Positions 47,530 to 57,162 are shown, counted from the first letter of the stretch. The stretch is 64,000 nucleotides of DNA from JAUSIF01 sp963711595 (GCA_963711595.1 CAVQER010000004.1:62001-126000); one strand, 5' to 3'. Numbers and translations are program-made. The notes: generated by a model from the letters alone, not told the origin.

Positions 47530-49311
47530 TCACTGGGTGTAAAGAGGCGGCATCCCCACATCGACCTTTGCACGCAGCGCTTCGCGCAACCGCGCGGTCG
47601 CGCTCTCATCGACTTTAAATGTAACGTCATCGAGCGCCACCCCGTAGAGATCGCGCGCGGCTTTCACCGTAACCTTGCCGTCGCGCACGTCGTCGACGAT
47701 GGCATCGACTGCGCGCTCAAATGGCCAGCCATAGCCGCCGCCGCCTGCCAGAATGTGCCGCACGACATCGTTGCGGCGAATGGGCCTGTTCTTTACTTTG
47801 GCTTCGAGCGCGGTATTCGCCCCATAGGGATCGAAGATATTTCCGCTCTTCCCGGCCGGCGCGCCGCCAAATAGGCCGTAAGGCGCGAAGCGGACCCGAT
47901 CCGCCCGCATCTGCAGCGTGCCTTTTTCTGCCATAAAGCGATACTCGCGAATGAGGCCCACGCCGCCGCGATGGCGCCCGGCACCGCCGCTGTCCGGGAC
48001 GAACCCGTATTGCACAACCTCCAGCGGATACTCGGTCTCGAGGATTTCGACCGGAGTGTTGGATTGCAGCCCGGTCACGTTCGAGGCGCAATCAATTCCG
48101 TCGCGGTTGGCGCGCGCGCCCCACGCTCCCGAGATGGTCTCCATGTAAAGGAAGCGCTCATCCGAATCGTCGCGTCCTTCCATCAAGACAATCGATGTGC
48201 CGCCTTCGTCAGCTGCGATCGCTCGATCCGGCATGGCCTGCGCCAGAGCACCGAACAGGGTGTTGTTGATCCGGTAGATCGTGAGGCCGCGCATGAACGT
48301 AGCGCCCGGATAGGCGACGTTGAGGAGCGAGCCCACCGGGGCGATGACCTCGATCGGGCGAAAGAAGCCGGAATTTGGCGGAAATTCGTTGTCGCAGAAG
48401 CACTTGATCGCCGTGTAGGCGCTCGCTTTGGTGACCGAGAGCGAGCAGTTCAGCGAACTGCGGACCTGAGGCGATGACTCGGTGAAATCCGCGATCACGT
48501 GATCGCCTTGGATGGTGAGCTTGAGGCGGATCGGAATCGGATCGGGACCGATTCCATCCTCGTCGACGAAGTCGGTGAATTCATAGACGCCGTCCGGCAT
48601 GGCGCGGATGGCCTCGCGGCAGAGCCTTTCGCTGTAATCGAGCAGGCTCTCCATCGCCGCGACCAAGGTGTTGTCGCCGTAGCGTGCGACTAACCGCATC
48701 ACCTCGCGTTCGCCGATCGCATTGGCGGCTCGCTGCGCCTCCAGATCCGCGCGAAGAGTCTTCGGAAAGCGGACATTTCGCAGGATGGTCTCATAGAGAG
48801 CGGCATTCGGCTTGCCTCTCTCGTAGAGCTTCACCGCCGGGATGCGCAGTCCTTCCTGATAGATTTCGAAGGCCTCGGTCGCGGCGCTGCCAGGCGCCAT
48901 ACCGCCCACGTCGGCATGATGCGCGCAAGTTGCGGAGAACGCGATGAGGCGGCCATCATGGAAGACCGGCGTGAACATGAAGATGTCTGGCAGATGCGAG
49001 CCACCTTCATACGGATCGGAAAGAATGATGCAGTCGTTCGGAAAAAGATTGTCCTTGAATTTCTTCACTACCACGTAAAGCGCGTCCGGGATCGAGCACA
49101 TCATCACTGGAATGTTCACCGCCTGCGCGATCAGATCCCCCTTAGCGGTGCACAAGGACGCGGAATAATCCATGCAGTCCTTGATCATTGTCGAGCGCGC
49201 GCTACGGACGATCGTATAGGCCATCTCGTCGGCGATCGCATCGAGACCGTTACGCAACACCTCGAAGGTGATTGGATCAATGGCCGAGTCGCGGATCGTC
49301 GAGGGCCTCAT
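47530..49311 (-). CDS. hyuB: Hydantoinase B / oxoprolinase family protein
   Basis: A 593-residue protein from ATG 49311, whose first bases overlap the hyuA stop (ATGA). It opens DPITFEVLRNGLDAIADEMA, with ILSDPYEGGSHLPDIFMFTP, CAHHADVGGMAPGSAATEAF, EGLRIPAVKLYERGK and GAGRHRGGVGLIREYRF, all signatures of the HyuB/Hydantoinase_B family. With HyuA it performs ATP-dependent hydrolysis of cyclic amides such as hydantoins, 5-oxoproline or related rings, or carboxylates ketones. The substrate here is unknown. Confidence 0.92.
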   Translation of the reverse strand: MRPSTIRDSAIDPITFEVLRNGLDAIADEMAYTIVRSARSTMIKDCMDYSASLCTAKGDLIAQAVNIPVMMCSIPDALYVVVKKFKDNLFPNDCIILSDPYEGGSHLPDIFMFTPVFHDGRLIAFSATCAHHADVGGMAPGSAATEAFEIYQEGLRIPAVKLYERGKPNAALYETILRNVRFPKTLRADLEAQRAANAIGEREVMRLVARYGDNTLVAAMESLLDYSERLCREAIRAMPDGVYEFTDFVDEDGIGPDPIPIRLKLTIQGDHVIADFTESSPQVRSSLNCSLSVTKASAYTAIKCFCDNEFPPNSGFFRPIEVIAPVGSLLNVAYPGATFMRGLTIYRINNTLFGALAQAMPDRAIAADEGGTSIVLMEGRDDSDERFLYMETISGAWGARANRDGIDCASNVTGLQSNTPVEILETEYPLEVVQYGFVPDSGGAGRHRGGVGLIREYRFMAEKGTLQMRADRVRFAPYGLFGGAPAGKSGNIFDPYGANTALEAKVKNRPIRRNDVVRHILAGGGGYGWPFERAVDAIVDDVRDGKVTVKAARDLYGVALDDVTFKVDESATARLREALRAKVDVGMPPLYTQ

Positions 49312-51387
49312 GAGGTCCGTTCCAGTTCGAGGAAGCCCGCCGTCGGCTGCCCGACTTTCCAATCGGGCGGAACAATCGTCGTCGAGTTCATATTCTTCAA
49401 TGATGGCCGGTCCCTGCATTCCTTTCGTTTCGACGTCGCCGCGGCCGATGACCGGCGTCGACAGCGTTCCGTGGTCGGGACCGAAGTAGACGGGACGGCT
49501 GTTGCCTCGCCGTTGGTCCGCAGGCGCGCGAACTCCAGTCGATTGTCGCCGCATCCTTCGCTCGCAGCCCCCGGGCGCGTAGTTTCAGCGCAACGATCTC
49601 CACCTCGACGTCCCGCGTGTCGTAGCCGAAAGTCGTTGCGTGCTCCTGATGAAGGGCTTCGGTCAGGGCAGCAACGTCGCCCACGCGGAGCGCGCGTCGC
49701 GGCAGCGGGATCATGATTTCGGAAATTTGCTGGCGGTAACGGAGGTCGGCGAAGCGCTGTAATGCAAGTCTGTCTTCGTCGAAGCCTTCGGCAGCGAACT
49801 CCCGGCGCGCGCGCGCCTCCATCGACTGGAGCACGTTCTCGGCCGCCGCTACGTCGAGTTTGGTCAGCCGCGATACCAGCGATTGCGAGTAGAGTTGCTC
49901 GACGTTCGATGCGAGCAGGCCTATCGCGCTGAAAAGGCCGGGCCACGGGGGCACGATCACGCGAGTAATGTCGAGTTCGGCCGCCAACCCAGCGGCGTGA
50001 ACCGGCCCGTTACCGCCGAAAGCCATCAAGGCGAAGTCGCGCGGGTCGCGTCCGCGTTCGATGCTCACGGAGCGGATCGCACGCTGCATTGTGGAATTGG
50101 CCACGCGGTGGATGCCGGCTGCGGCCGTGATCAGATCGATGCCCAACGGCTTTGCGATCCTCTCCAGGATCGCGGTTTCGGCGCGCGCGCGATTGATGCG
50201 TAGGTCGCCGCCGACAAGATACTCGGGGTTGAGAAAACCCAGAATGACATTCGCATCCGTCACGGTGGGCTGCGTGCCGCGGCCGTAACATGCCGGTCCC
50301 GGTGCGGCCCCGGCGCTTTCCGGTCCAACGCGCAATACGCCACCCGCATCGATCCAGGCGATACTTCCTCCCCGGCCCCCACCTCGGCGACGTCAATGGC
50401 CGGCACGCGGATCAGATATCCGCCGCCCTTGATCAGCCGGCTACCCTGGCTCACGCTGCCGCCGACCTCGTATTCGGCGGTGAGTGTCATCTCGCCCTTT
50501 TCGATGATGGATGCCTTGGCAGTCGTTCCGCCCATATCGAACGTGATCAGGTTGGGGTATTTCGCGTGCCGGCCTGCCGCCAAGGCGGCAACGACCCCGG
50601 CAGCAGGACCGCTCTCGATAATGCGGACCGGCTGACTGGCGGCAAGCTTCGCCGATGCTACGCCGCCATTCGATTGCATCACGCTGATCGGCGCCGATGA
50701 GCCAACTTTCTTGAGCCCAGCGCCGAGACGATCGAGATATTTCTGCACCACCGGCTTCACGTAGGAATCCACGACCGTCGTTGCGGTGCGCTCATACTCG
50801 CGCATCTCGGGAAGGACATCGCAGGACATCGAGACGAATTCGAAAGCTTCAGCCGCGAGCGCGCCTACCGCGCGTTCGTGCGCGTCGTTGGCGTAGCTGT
50901 GAAGGAAGCAGATGGCGACGGCTTCGACGCCTTCTTCCTTCAGTGCGGCGATCGCGCGCTTGGCGTCGTCGATGTCGAGCGCCTGTCGCACCGTGCCGCC
51001 CGCACCAATCCGCTCGTTGATCTCGTAGCGCAGGGCCCGCCGGACGAGCGGCTTCGGCTTCTCCCATTGCAGACTGTAGAGTACCGGCATCCGCACCCGC
51101 CGGATTTCGAGAACGTCACGAAAGCCGAAGGTTGTCAGAAGGCCGACGCGCGCGCCTTTGCGTTCGAGGATGGCGTTCGTTGCGATCGTCGTGCCATGCA
51201 CCAGCTCCGCGATCGAAGCTCCGTTATGGGGGCGTGCGGCGAATTCATTCTTCACGCCGTCAAGAATGGCTAGCGAATAATCGTCGGGCGTCGATAGCAC
51301 CTTGGCAACACGCACGGCGCCATCCGCGGCGAGATAGATCAAATCGGTGAACGTCCCGCCGACATCGGCCCCGATGCGAACACGCAT
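49308..51387 (-). pseudogene. hyuA: Hydantoinase A / oxoprolinase family protein (three frameshifts)
   Basis: ATG 51387 starts MRVRIGADVGGTFTDLIYLA, the ASKHA-type nucleotide-binding opening, followed by VHGTTIATNAILERKGARVG, RIIESGPAAGVVAALAAG and TFDMGGTTAKASII. Near 50371 a base is missing; GGSIAWIDAGGVLRVGPESA and GFLNPEYLVGG continue in the next frame. Near 49505 and 49391 two extra bases give RPVYFGPDHGTLSTPVIG and then NSTTIVPPDWKVGQPTAGFL. Corrected, it is about 692 residues, the usual HyuA length. Conservation outside the breaks suggests sequence errors or very recent loss. Confidence 0.85.
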
Positions 51388-51478
51388 TCCTACATGGTCC
51401 CCGCGCAGCCCAATTTCCGGCCGCACACGCCCTCAAATGGGATACCAAAAAAAAAGAGGGGTCAATGCGGGACTGCAA

Positions 51479-51490
51479 TTTTGATCAAAA
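51479..51490. promoter_or_regulatory. 12-bp perfect palindrome, candidate GntR operator
   Basis: TTTTGATCAAAA lies between gntR and hyuA in an A/T-rich stretch that is unusual for this genome. A second copy of its core, TTTGATCAAA, occurs at 51558-51567 inside the end of gntR, 78 bp away centre to centre. Such palindromes suit FCD-type GntR dimers. Confidence 0.45.
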
Positions 51491-51531
51491 AATTGCGGCT
51501 TATCTTTTTGATACACTCGTAAAATCAATGA

Positions 51532-52278
51532 TTACTTGCGTTGCACCCAAGTCATCTTTTGATCAAATATGCGGCTGGAGTCGCCGACACGATCCCAGTC
51601 GATTTCCCGCATTATCTGGTCAAGCAGCCGGCTGCCGGTCGCAATCTCGTCTCGGACCGCCTGCGCGGCGGCGTCGGGATCGCCGGCCCGAAGGGCGCCA
51701 ACCAGGGCTTCATTGTTCTTGTTCTGAACCTTGTCCGGATAGCGCTGAAAATATTCCGGCAGGAACAAGATGTTCATGGTCGGCGCCGAATGCAGCCACA
51801 GCACCGCGATGACATCCACGAGCGTCGGAATCCGCGCGGCCTCGTAGATCTTGAAATGGAACTCCTCATTGTAGCGCAATATCGCCTTGCCGTCGTGGCG
51901 GCTGCGCGCGGCCGCGGCGGCGATTTGCAGTTGCGTCACTTCGTCTAACTCCGGCGCCGTTATTCTCTGCACCGCCTGTGCGGCCGCATAGCCCTCGAGC
52001 AGTTCACGGACCTCGCGCAACTTGAGGATGTCCATGCGGGAAAGGCGCGGCACCGTAGCCGATCGACTGGGCTGCATCTCCAGCGCCCGCTCCGCGGCCA
52101 GGCGCCGTAGCGCCTCGCGCACCGGCATACCGCTTACGCCGAGCGCGGAAGAAAGGCTCGCGACGGTGATGCGCTGCCCCGGCTCGTATGCGCCACTCAT
52201 CAGGGCGCGGCGGATGTGGAGATAGACGCGCTCGCGCTGGTTTTCGCGCGACTGTAGTGCTTTTTCGAACGGAGGCAT
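51532..52278 (-). CDS. GntR-family (FCD) transcriptional regulator
   Basis: A 248-residue regulator from ATG 52278. The winged helix (RERVYLHIRRALMSGAYEPG, LGVSGMPVREALRRLAAERA) is followed by an FCD effector domain (about 95-225) with metal-site-like YNEEFHFKIYEAA and HSAPTM. It probably senses a pathway acid and controls the hyu-liv operon downstream and the deaminase-like gene at 52451, from which it diverges. An in-frame codon at 52332 would extend it by 18 residues. Confidence 0.91.
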   Translation of the reverse strand: MPPFEKALQSRENQRERVYLHIRRALMSGAYEPGQRITVASLSSALGVSGMPVREALRRLAAERALEMQPSRSATVPRLSRMDILKLREVRELLEGYAAAQAVQRITAPELDEVTQLQIAAAAARSRHDGKAILRYNEEFHFKIYEAARIPTLVDVIAVLWLHSAPTMNILFLPEYFQRYPDKVQNKNNEALVGALRAGDPDAAAQAVRDEIATGSRLLDQIMREIDWDRVGDSSRIFDQKMTWVQRK

Positions 52279-52450
52279 TCGACCGCTAAGTTTTGTTGGA
52301 CATGCAAGCAACAGTTTGCAGACTACGCCCAATCGCCAGAGGGGGCGCGATTAACATCGCATAGACGGCAGACGCCACCGTCGAGCCTCGATGGCACAAT
52401 CCCGTCGCGGTATTCAAGCGCATGCCCGACCTAAAAGAAGAGTAGGTATA

Positions 52451-53197
52451 ATGCAAACACTCCCATTCGAAGCCGGCGGGTATCAATTCATCAAAGGCGT
52501 CTTTCAATATTCCGCCGGCGTCGCGGCCGAACGCGGCTATCAGATTGTGCGCGTGCAATTTCGCAGTCCGGTCCCGCTGGCGGAAGGGTTCAAACGCATC
52601 GAACAGATGATTAAGAATGCCGGTCGGCCGCTCTCGTCTTTCTGCGCCTGCGAACTTCGTTCTCCGGCTCCATTCACGGAGGCGGGATTCGCCGCTTTCA
52701 ACAAGATCTATGTCGCCGAACTGACGCGATGGGGCATCTTCGACGGTGCCAGTAACCCGGTGGCCCGTAGCAATGTCTGCCCCGCCATCAATCCCCCACG
52801 CGAGCCGTCGTTCCATGCTTTCTGCTACACCGAAGTTGCCGACGAGACGGTCCCCTCTTTCGTGGTCGCCGGTAGCGGCGAGACACTTGAAGGAAAGGAA
52901 AATTACCGCGACCACGCGATCCGGCTGGGCGACACAAGCCCGGACGGCATGCGTGCAAAGGCGCTCTTTGTTATCGGCGAAATGGAGCGCCGCCTTGCCG
53001 CGCTCGGCTATGGCTGGGGCGATACGACCGCAACGCAAATTTATACCGTACAGGACATCCATCCGTTTTTCGCCGACGAGATCGTCCGTCGCGGCGCGGC
53101 GCGATCTGGCGCGATCTGGCATTTCAATCGGCCGCCGGTCCAGGACCTGGAATACGAGATGGATTGCCGAAGCATTCCGGTTGAGCGGTCCGTTTGA
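52451..53197 (+). CDS. CnbZ-like protein (putative 2-aminomuconate-type deaminase)
   Basis: A 248-residue protein from ATG 52451. It reads FEAGGYQFIKGVFQYSAGVA, FCACELRSPAPFTEAGFAAF, PVARSNVCPAINPPREPSFH and WGDTTATQIYTVQDIHPFFA. From memory this resembles proteins named 2-amino-5-chloromuconate deaminase CnbZ, which share RidA-like features; I could not verify this by search. It diverges from gntR with about 170 bases between starts, so shared regulation is likely. Hydrolytic deamination of an enamine or imine would fit a nitrogen-heterocycle pathway. Confidence 0.65.
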   Translation: MQTLPFEAGGYQFIKGVFQYSAGVAAERGYQIVRVQFRSPVPLAEGFKRIEQMIKNAGRPLSSFCACELRSPAPFTEAGFAAFNKIYVAELTRWGIFDGASNPVARSNVCPAINPPREPSFHAFCYTEVADETVPSFVVAGSGETLEGKENYRDHAIRLGDTSPDGMRAKALFVIGEMERRLAALGYGWGDTTATQIYTVQDIHPFFADEIVRRGAARSGAIWHFNRPPVQDLEYEMDCRSIPVERSV

Positions 53198-53405
53198 TCC
53201 GCACAATCTGAGCATCTGGTAAGCGACGTCGTCCTCGCTCTATCCTTTTCGTGCGTTAATCGGGGGGCGAAGATTGGGCGGGCAGGGCCTCGACCCAGTG
53301 GCGCGAGACGGGCTTGAGCAACTCAAAATCCACGCCGGACGGCGCAATTTGGGCAGCGACGAAAGTCAACGGCGATGCACCCGCCAAGGGCAAGTAAGTG
53401 CGACG

Positions 53406-53456
53406 TGACGATCGGCGCAACGCGGTCCGAGGGGGACACCTGTGCGCCGATCGTCA
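53406..53456. repeat. 14-bp perfect inverted repeat
   Basis: TGACGATCGGCGCA (53406-53419) pairs with TGCGCCGATCGTCA (53443-53456) across a 23-base loop. No T tract follows on either strand. It lies between the converging genes ending at 53197 and 53483, so it may be a factor-dependent terminator or a repeat element. Confidence 0.55.
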
Positions 53457-53482
53457 AGGAGCGAACGGGCTAGCCGGATCGC

Positions 53483-53788
53483 TCAGTCTTCGAAGTCGTA
53501 CAGGCCGTGCGTCTGCGTCTGCAACTCCTGCGCGCCGCGCGGAACGGCATGGTGTGAGAGCTCACCAAACGGTCCGTACATCGTGTAGGTGGACCCGCCG
53601 AAAGTCTTCTCATGCGGATTCAGGTCCATGATCACGCTGCCGTCGAACGGGACCGGCTTGTATCCGAGCCCAACGTTCGCCGTTGGCGCGTTGGCGATTG
53701 CGACGCCGACGATCGTGGCAACGGCTGCCGCGATCACCGTCAGTCGCAGGTGGGTCGGCAAATGGAAAAGGCTGGTTTGAGCGTTCAT
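53483..53788 (-). CDS. Small membrane-anchored hypothetical protein
   Basis: A 101-residue protein from ATG 53788, chosen because GGAGG lies 5 bases upstream (two in-frame ATGs precede it). One TM helix (LTVIAAAVATIVGVAIANAP) follows a short N-terminus. The rest is hydrophilic: VGLGYKPVPFDGSVIMDLNP, TYTMYGPFGELSHHAVPRGA and an acidic end. No family is recognised. It is probably anchored in the inner membrane with its C-terminus in the periplasm. Confidence 0.6.
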   Translation of the reverse strand: MNAQTSLFHLPTHLRLTVIAAAVATIVGVAIANAPTANVGLGYKPVPFDGSVIMDLNPHEKTFGGSTYTMYGPFGELSHHAVPRGAQELQTQTHGLYDFED

Positions 53789-54016
53789 CATTTCCTCCAT
53801 TGTGAGGCTTCGCGGTTGCGAAGTCGGACGGAGGTTCGTCTGTGATGCAGTCGCCGGACGTGAACGGAGCGGGCTGGCAGCGTGAAAAGGATGTGAAATT
53901 AGGAATGGCGCTCAGCGAAGGGAGTCTGGGCGCCGGGAACGGTCAGCTATCCCGGACTTGCCCCCGTGCTAATCTGACCGCCGATTGGATCAGTCTTTTA
54001 GACGCATGGACCTTGC

Positions 54017-54901
54017 GTGCGGTTGTTTACAACAGCGGAAGCCGCCGAATATCTCAAACTCAAGGAGCGCAAGCTCTACGAATTGGTGGCTGAGGGCGCG
54101 ATCCCGTGCACCAAGATCACGGGCCGTTGGCTTTTTCCGAAAGACGAGCTTGACCGGTGGCTGACGGATGGTCTGGTCCGTCCGAACGGCCTCGGCCGCG
54201 AGCCGCCAACACCGATCGTCGGCGGCAGCCACGATCCCTTGCTCGAATGGGCGCTGCGCGAGAGCGGCTCGGGACTAGCCATCCTCGCGGAAGGGAGCGA
54301 GGCGGGGCTCACCCGGTACCAGCGTGGCGAACTCACGGCGGCCGGCATCCACTTGCACGCCACGGAAAACGGCGACAGCGATGCAAATGTCGAGGCGGTC
54401 CAAACGCGACCAGGTTTCCACGACGCGGTTCTGCTCGGTTTCGTGCGGCGCGAGGTTGGCCTCTTGGTCGGACCCAAAAATCCGATGGGACTGAACGATC
54501 TAAAGGACGTGGAGCGGAGCCGTGCTCGCGTGGCGACGCGGCCCGAAGGCGCGGGCGCGCAGTTGTTGTTGCAATTGCTGTTGCATCGCGCGCGCATCAG
54601 TGCCCGACAAATCGCTTTCATCAAGCCGCCGTGCCCGACAGGAGCGGACGTCGCGCAGTCAATCAAGGCCGGGCGCGCGGACTGCGGCATTGCAATTCGG
54701 GCGGTGGCGGATGCAGCCGGCCTCGGTTTCGTGCCGATTTTGTGGGAACGGTTCGATCTTGTGGTTCGCCAGCGGGAATATTTCCGCGCACCCATGCAGG
54801 CGGCGACCGATTTCTGGAGATCCCCCGCGATCCGCGCACACGCGAAGGAATTGGGCGGCTACGATCTAAACGATATCGGCCGAATACGGTTCACCCACTG
54901 A
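54017..54901 (+). CDS. Excisionase-type HTH fused to a periplasmic-binding-protein-like domain
   Basis: A 294-residue protein with a GTG start. Residues 1-55 form a MerR/excisionase-like helix-turn-helix (TTAEAAEYLKLKERKLYELV, ITGRWLFPKDELDRWL). Residues about 75-290 resemble the PBP-like ligand domain found in molybdate-type regulators: GSGLAILAEGSEAGLTRYQR, VGLLVGPKNPMGLNDLKDVE, GAGAQLLLQLLLHRA and AGRADCGIAIRAVADAAGLG. It is likely a one-component sensor of a small oxyanion or substrate. It converges with the DsbA gene, 10 bases apart. Confidence 0.85.
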   Translation: MRLFTTAEAAEYLKLKERKLYELVAEGAIPCTKITGRWLFPKDELDRWLTDGLVRPNGLGREPPTPIVGGSHDPLLEWALRESGSGLAILAEGSEAGLTRYQRGELTAAGIHLHATENGDSDANVEAVQTRPGFHDAVLLGFVRREVGLLVGPKNPMGLNDLKDVERSRARVATRPEGAGAQLLLQLLLHRARISARQIAFIKPPCPTGADVAQSIKAGRADCGIAIRAVADAAGLGFVPILWERFDLVVRQREYFRAPMQAATDFWRSPAIRAHAKELGGYDLNDIGRIRFTH

Positions 54902-54911
54902 GGATCGCCAC

Positions 54912-55691
54912 TCAGCAGGTCGCTGCCCCGCACTTGCGCACGGCGGCGACGATCTTCGCCAAGGTGGACGCGCCAACGGCGCCCGGGACCACTTCGCCCC
55001 CGACCACGTAGCTCGGCGTTCCGGAGATCCCAAGCGCATCCGCGAGCTGCCTGCTCTCATCGAGCGTCGCCCGGACCTCATCGCTCTTCAGATCCTTTTC
55101 GATTTGCCCCATGTCGAGGCCGGCGTCCTTCGCGGCCGCGAGCGCGCGGGCGCTGTTCGCCTCGCCGCGCGTGCCAAGCAAACGCCGGTGGAAGTCGAGA
55201 TATTTGGTGCCGTCCTTGTCCTGCATGCGTACGGCGACGGCGACCCGGGCTGCTTCCTCGGAGCCCTGTCCGAGCACCGGGAATTCCTTCAGCACGAATT
55301 TGAGCTTCGTGTCTCCCTTCATAAGGGTCACCATGTCGTCGAGCGCGCGCTTGCAGTAACCGCAGTTGTAGTCGAAGAACTCGACCAGGGTGACATCGCC
55401 GTTCTTATTGCCGATGACGACCCCGCGCGGCAAATCGTAGATCAGCTTCTGGTTTTGCTTGACCGCGGCGGTGCGCTGTTTCAACTCCGCTTCCGCCTCG
55501 CGCTTCTGCAATTCCATGATCGCGTCGCGCAGGACCTCGGGGTTCTTGATGAGATATTCCTTGATGATCGCCTCGACCTGCTTGCGGTCGTTCGCGTCCA
55601 GCGCGACAGCGGGCAAGCCGGCGCCAGCCGCGATGACGCCTGCGAAGGCGAGGGCGCAAAGCGGCATGCGCAGCGAACGGAACGGAATCAT
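54912..55691 (-). CDS. DsbA-family thiol:disulfide protein
   Basis: A 259-residue periplasmic protein with a signal peptide (LCALAFAGVIAAGAGLPAVA). A helical N-terminal region (IIKEYLIKNPEVLRDAIMEL) precedes the thioredoxin fold with LVEFFDYNCGYCKRALDDMV (CxxC as CGYC, near residue 111) and cis-Pro loop ISGTPSYVVGGEVVPGAV. This is the ScsC/Com1-like form rather than E. coli DsbA. It oxidises or isomerises disulfides of exported proteins. It lies 22 bases after the M48 protease gene, so they are probably co-transcribed. Confidence 0.93.
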   Translation of the reverse strand: MIPFRSLRMPLCALAFAGVIAAGAGLPAVALDANDRKQVEAIIKEYLIKNPEVLRDAIMELQKREAEAELKQRTAAVKQNQKLIYDLPRGVVIGNKNGDVTLVEFFDYNCGYCKRALDDMVTLMKGDTKLKFVLKEFPVLGQGSEEAARVAVAVRMQDKDGTKYLDFHRRLLGTRGEANSARALAAAKDAGLDMGQIEKDLKSDEVRATLDESRQLADALGISGTPSYVVGGEVVPGAVGASTLAKIVAAVRKCGAATC

Positions 55692-55713
55692 CAGTCGATC
55701 TCCTGTGGGCGGG

Positions 55714-57162
55714 TCAGTTTTGCCCGATCTTTGGCGGCTTGTAACTCACGATATCGTCAGCCTTGAGCCATCCGGGCGTGCCCTTGGGGAGCCCACGCTG
55801 CGCGCGGGCGGCGAGCTGCCGGGCAGTACTGAAGTCACCTTCGTTAAAGCTCGCTTGCGCCGACGCGAGATCCGCGTTCGGGCGGTCACCCTTGCGGCCG
55901 AGCGCGATGGCGAGCTGACGGTAACCAAGCGGAGCGTTTGGTTCGCGGGAGAGAGCCTGGCGCAACTCGGCGACCGCTTCCTCCGCGAGTGCCGCGTCGC
56001 CCGATTGCACGAGAGCCTGACCGAGCATCATCCGAATCAACGGCGATCCGTGCGATAGCTCGACCGCGCGGCGCAACGGCGCGATCGCGTCCTTCGCGCG
56101 TGCGCTTTCGAGAAACGCCTGACCTTTCAATTCGTGGAAGTACGGATTGTTCGGTTGCTCGGCGATCAGCGAGTCGATGCTCGTGATCGCGTCGCGCATG
56201 TTGCCGAAGCGATAGCTGCCGATCGCGCGTGCGTAGCGCGCGGTCAGGCTGTTGTTGGACGGCGGGTAGCGGCGCAACAGTGCATCCTGTCGGTCGACGA
56301 AGCCCGAGAGCTTCGCCCGCATCATGTCGTGGCGAGCCTGCAACTGCGCCGAATCCCTTTTCTCGTAGTACGGGCTCTCGCGCGCGAGAGCCTCCAGCGC
56401 CGCAATGCGTTCGCGCGGCATTGGATGGCTGAGCGTGTATGGGTCGACGGATCGCGAAAGAAACAGAGTCTGATCGGCGAAGCGTTGGAACGTCTCGAGC
56501 ATTCCCTTGGTCGACTGGCCGGTCGAATTGAGGAAATTCACGGCCGCGCGGTCCGCCGCTTCCTCCTGCTGCCGCACATAGCTCAACAGCGAACGCCGGA
56601 TTAGTTCCGGCGGTCCCGTCATCAGCCCGGGAAGCGCCTGCGAAATGCCGGGCGAGTTGGTCGCAACACCGCCGACCGCGGCTCCAAGCGCAACCAGCAG
56701 GGCAACGATCGCTGCGGTCTGCGCGGTGGAAATCTGCTCGCGAAGGCGCGCGAGGTGACCGCCGGCGATGTGGCCAGTCTCGTGCGCGAGCACGCCGATG
56801 ATCTGGTTTGGCGTGTCCGCTTCGTAGAGCGCGCCGATGTTGACGAAGATGCGCCGCCCATCGGCCACGAACGCATTGAACGCGCGGTCACCGATTAGCA
56901 CCACGTCGATATTCTGGCCGCCAAGCTTCGCCACCTTCAAAATCGGCCGCATGTAGTCGCGCAGCAGTTCTTCGATTTCCGTATCGCGAATGACATTGAG
57001 CTTCGGGCCGTCCGGGGCCGGCTGCGCCGCGCCGAACTGTGGCTGCAGGAGCGCGGCAAGAGCCGCAACGGTCACCAGGCGCCTCGCGACGGGCCTCGGC
57101 CGGGCGCGTGTGACCGCTGGTGTCGCGCGATCCGGTTTGCTAGCTCTATTCGTACCGATCAT
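55714..57162 (-). CDS. M48-family metalloprotease with TPR domain (BepA-like)
   Basis: A 482-residue protein from ATG 57162. A positively charged N-terminus and hydrophobic segment (LVTVAALAALLQPQFGAAQ) act as export signal. The zinc site HExxH is in GVLAHETGHIAGGH near residue 128, with the third ligand region RQQEEAADRAAVNFL. The C-terminal half (about 290-460) is TPR-like. BepA-type proteases act on outer-membrane protein assembly in the periplasm. A longer in-frame start at 57459 would overlap the divergent aminotransferase gene. Confidence 0.92.
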   Translation of the reverse strand: MIGTNRASKPDRATPAVTRARPRPVARRLVTVAALAALLQPQFGAAQPAPDGPKLNVIRDTEIEELLRDYMRPILKVAKLGGQNIDVVLIGDRAFNAFVADGRRIFVNIGALYEADTPNQIIGVLAHETGHIAGGHLARLREQISTAQTAAIVALLVALGAAVGGVATNSPGISQALPGLMTGPPELIRRSLLSYVRQQEEAADRAAVNFLNSTGQSTKGMLETFQRFADQTLFLSRSVDPYTLSHPMPRERIAALEALARESPYYEKRDSAQLQARHDMMRAKLSGFVDRQDALLRRYPPSNNSLTARYARAIGSYRFGNMRDAITSIDSLIAEQPNNPYFHELKGQAFLESARAKDAIAPLRRAVELSHGSPLIRMMLGQALVQSGDAALAEEAVAELRQALSREPNAPLGYRQLAIALGRKGDRPNADLASAQASFNEGDFSTARQLAARAQRGLPKGTPGWLKADDIVSYKPPKIGQN

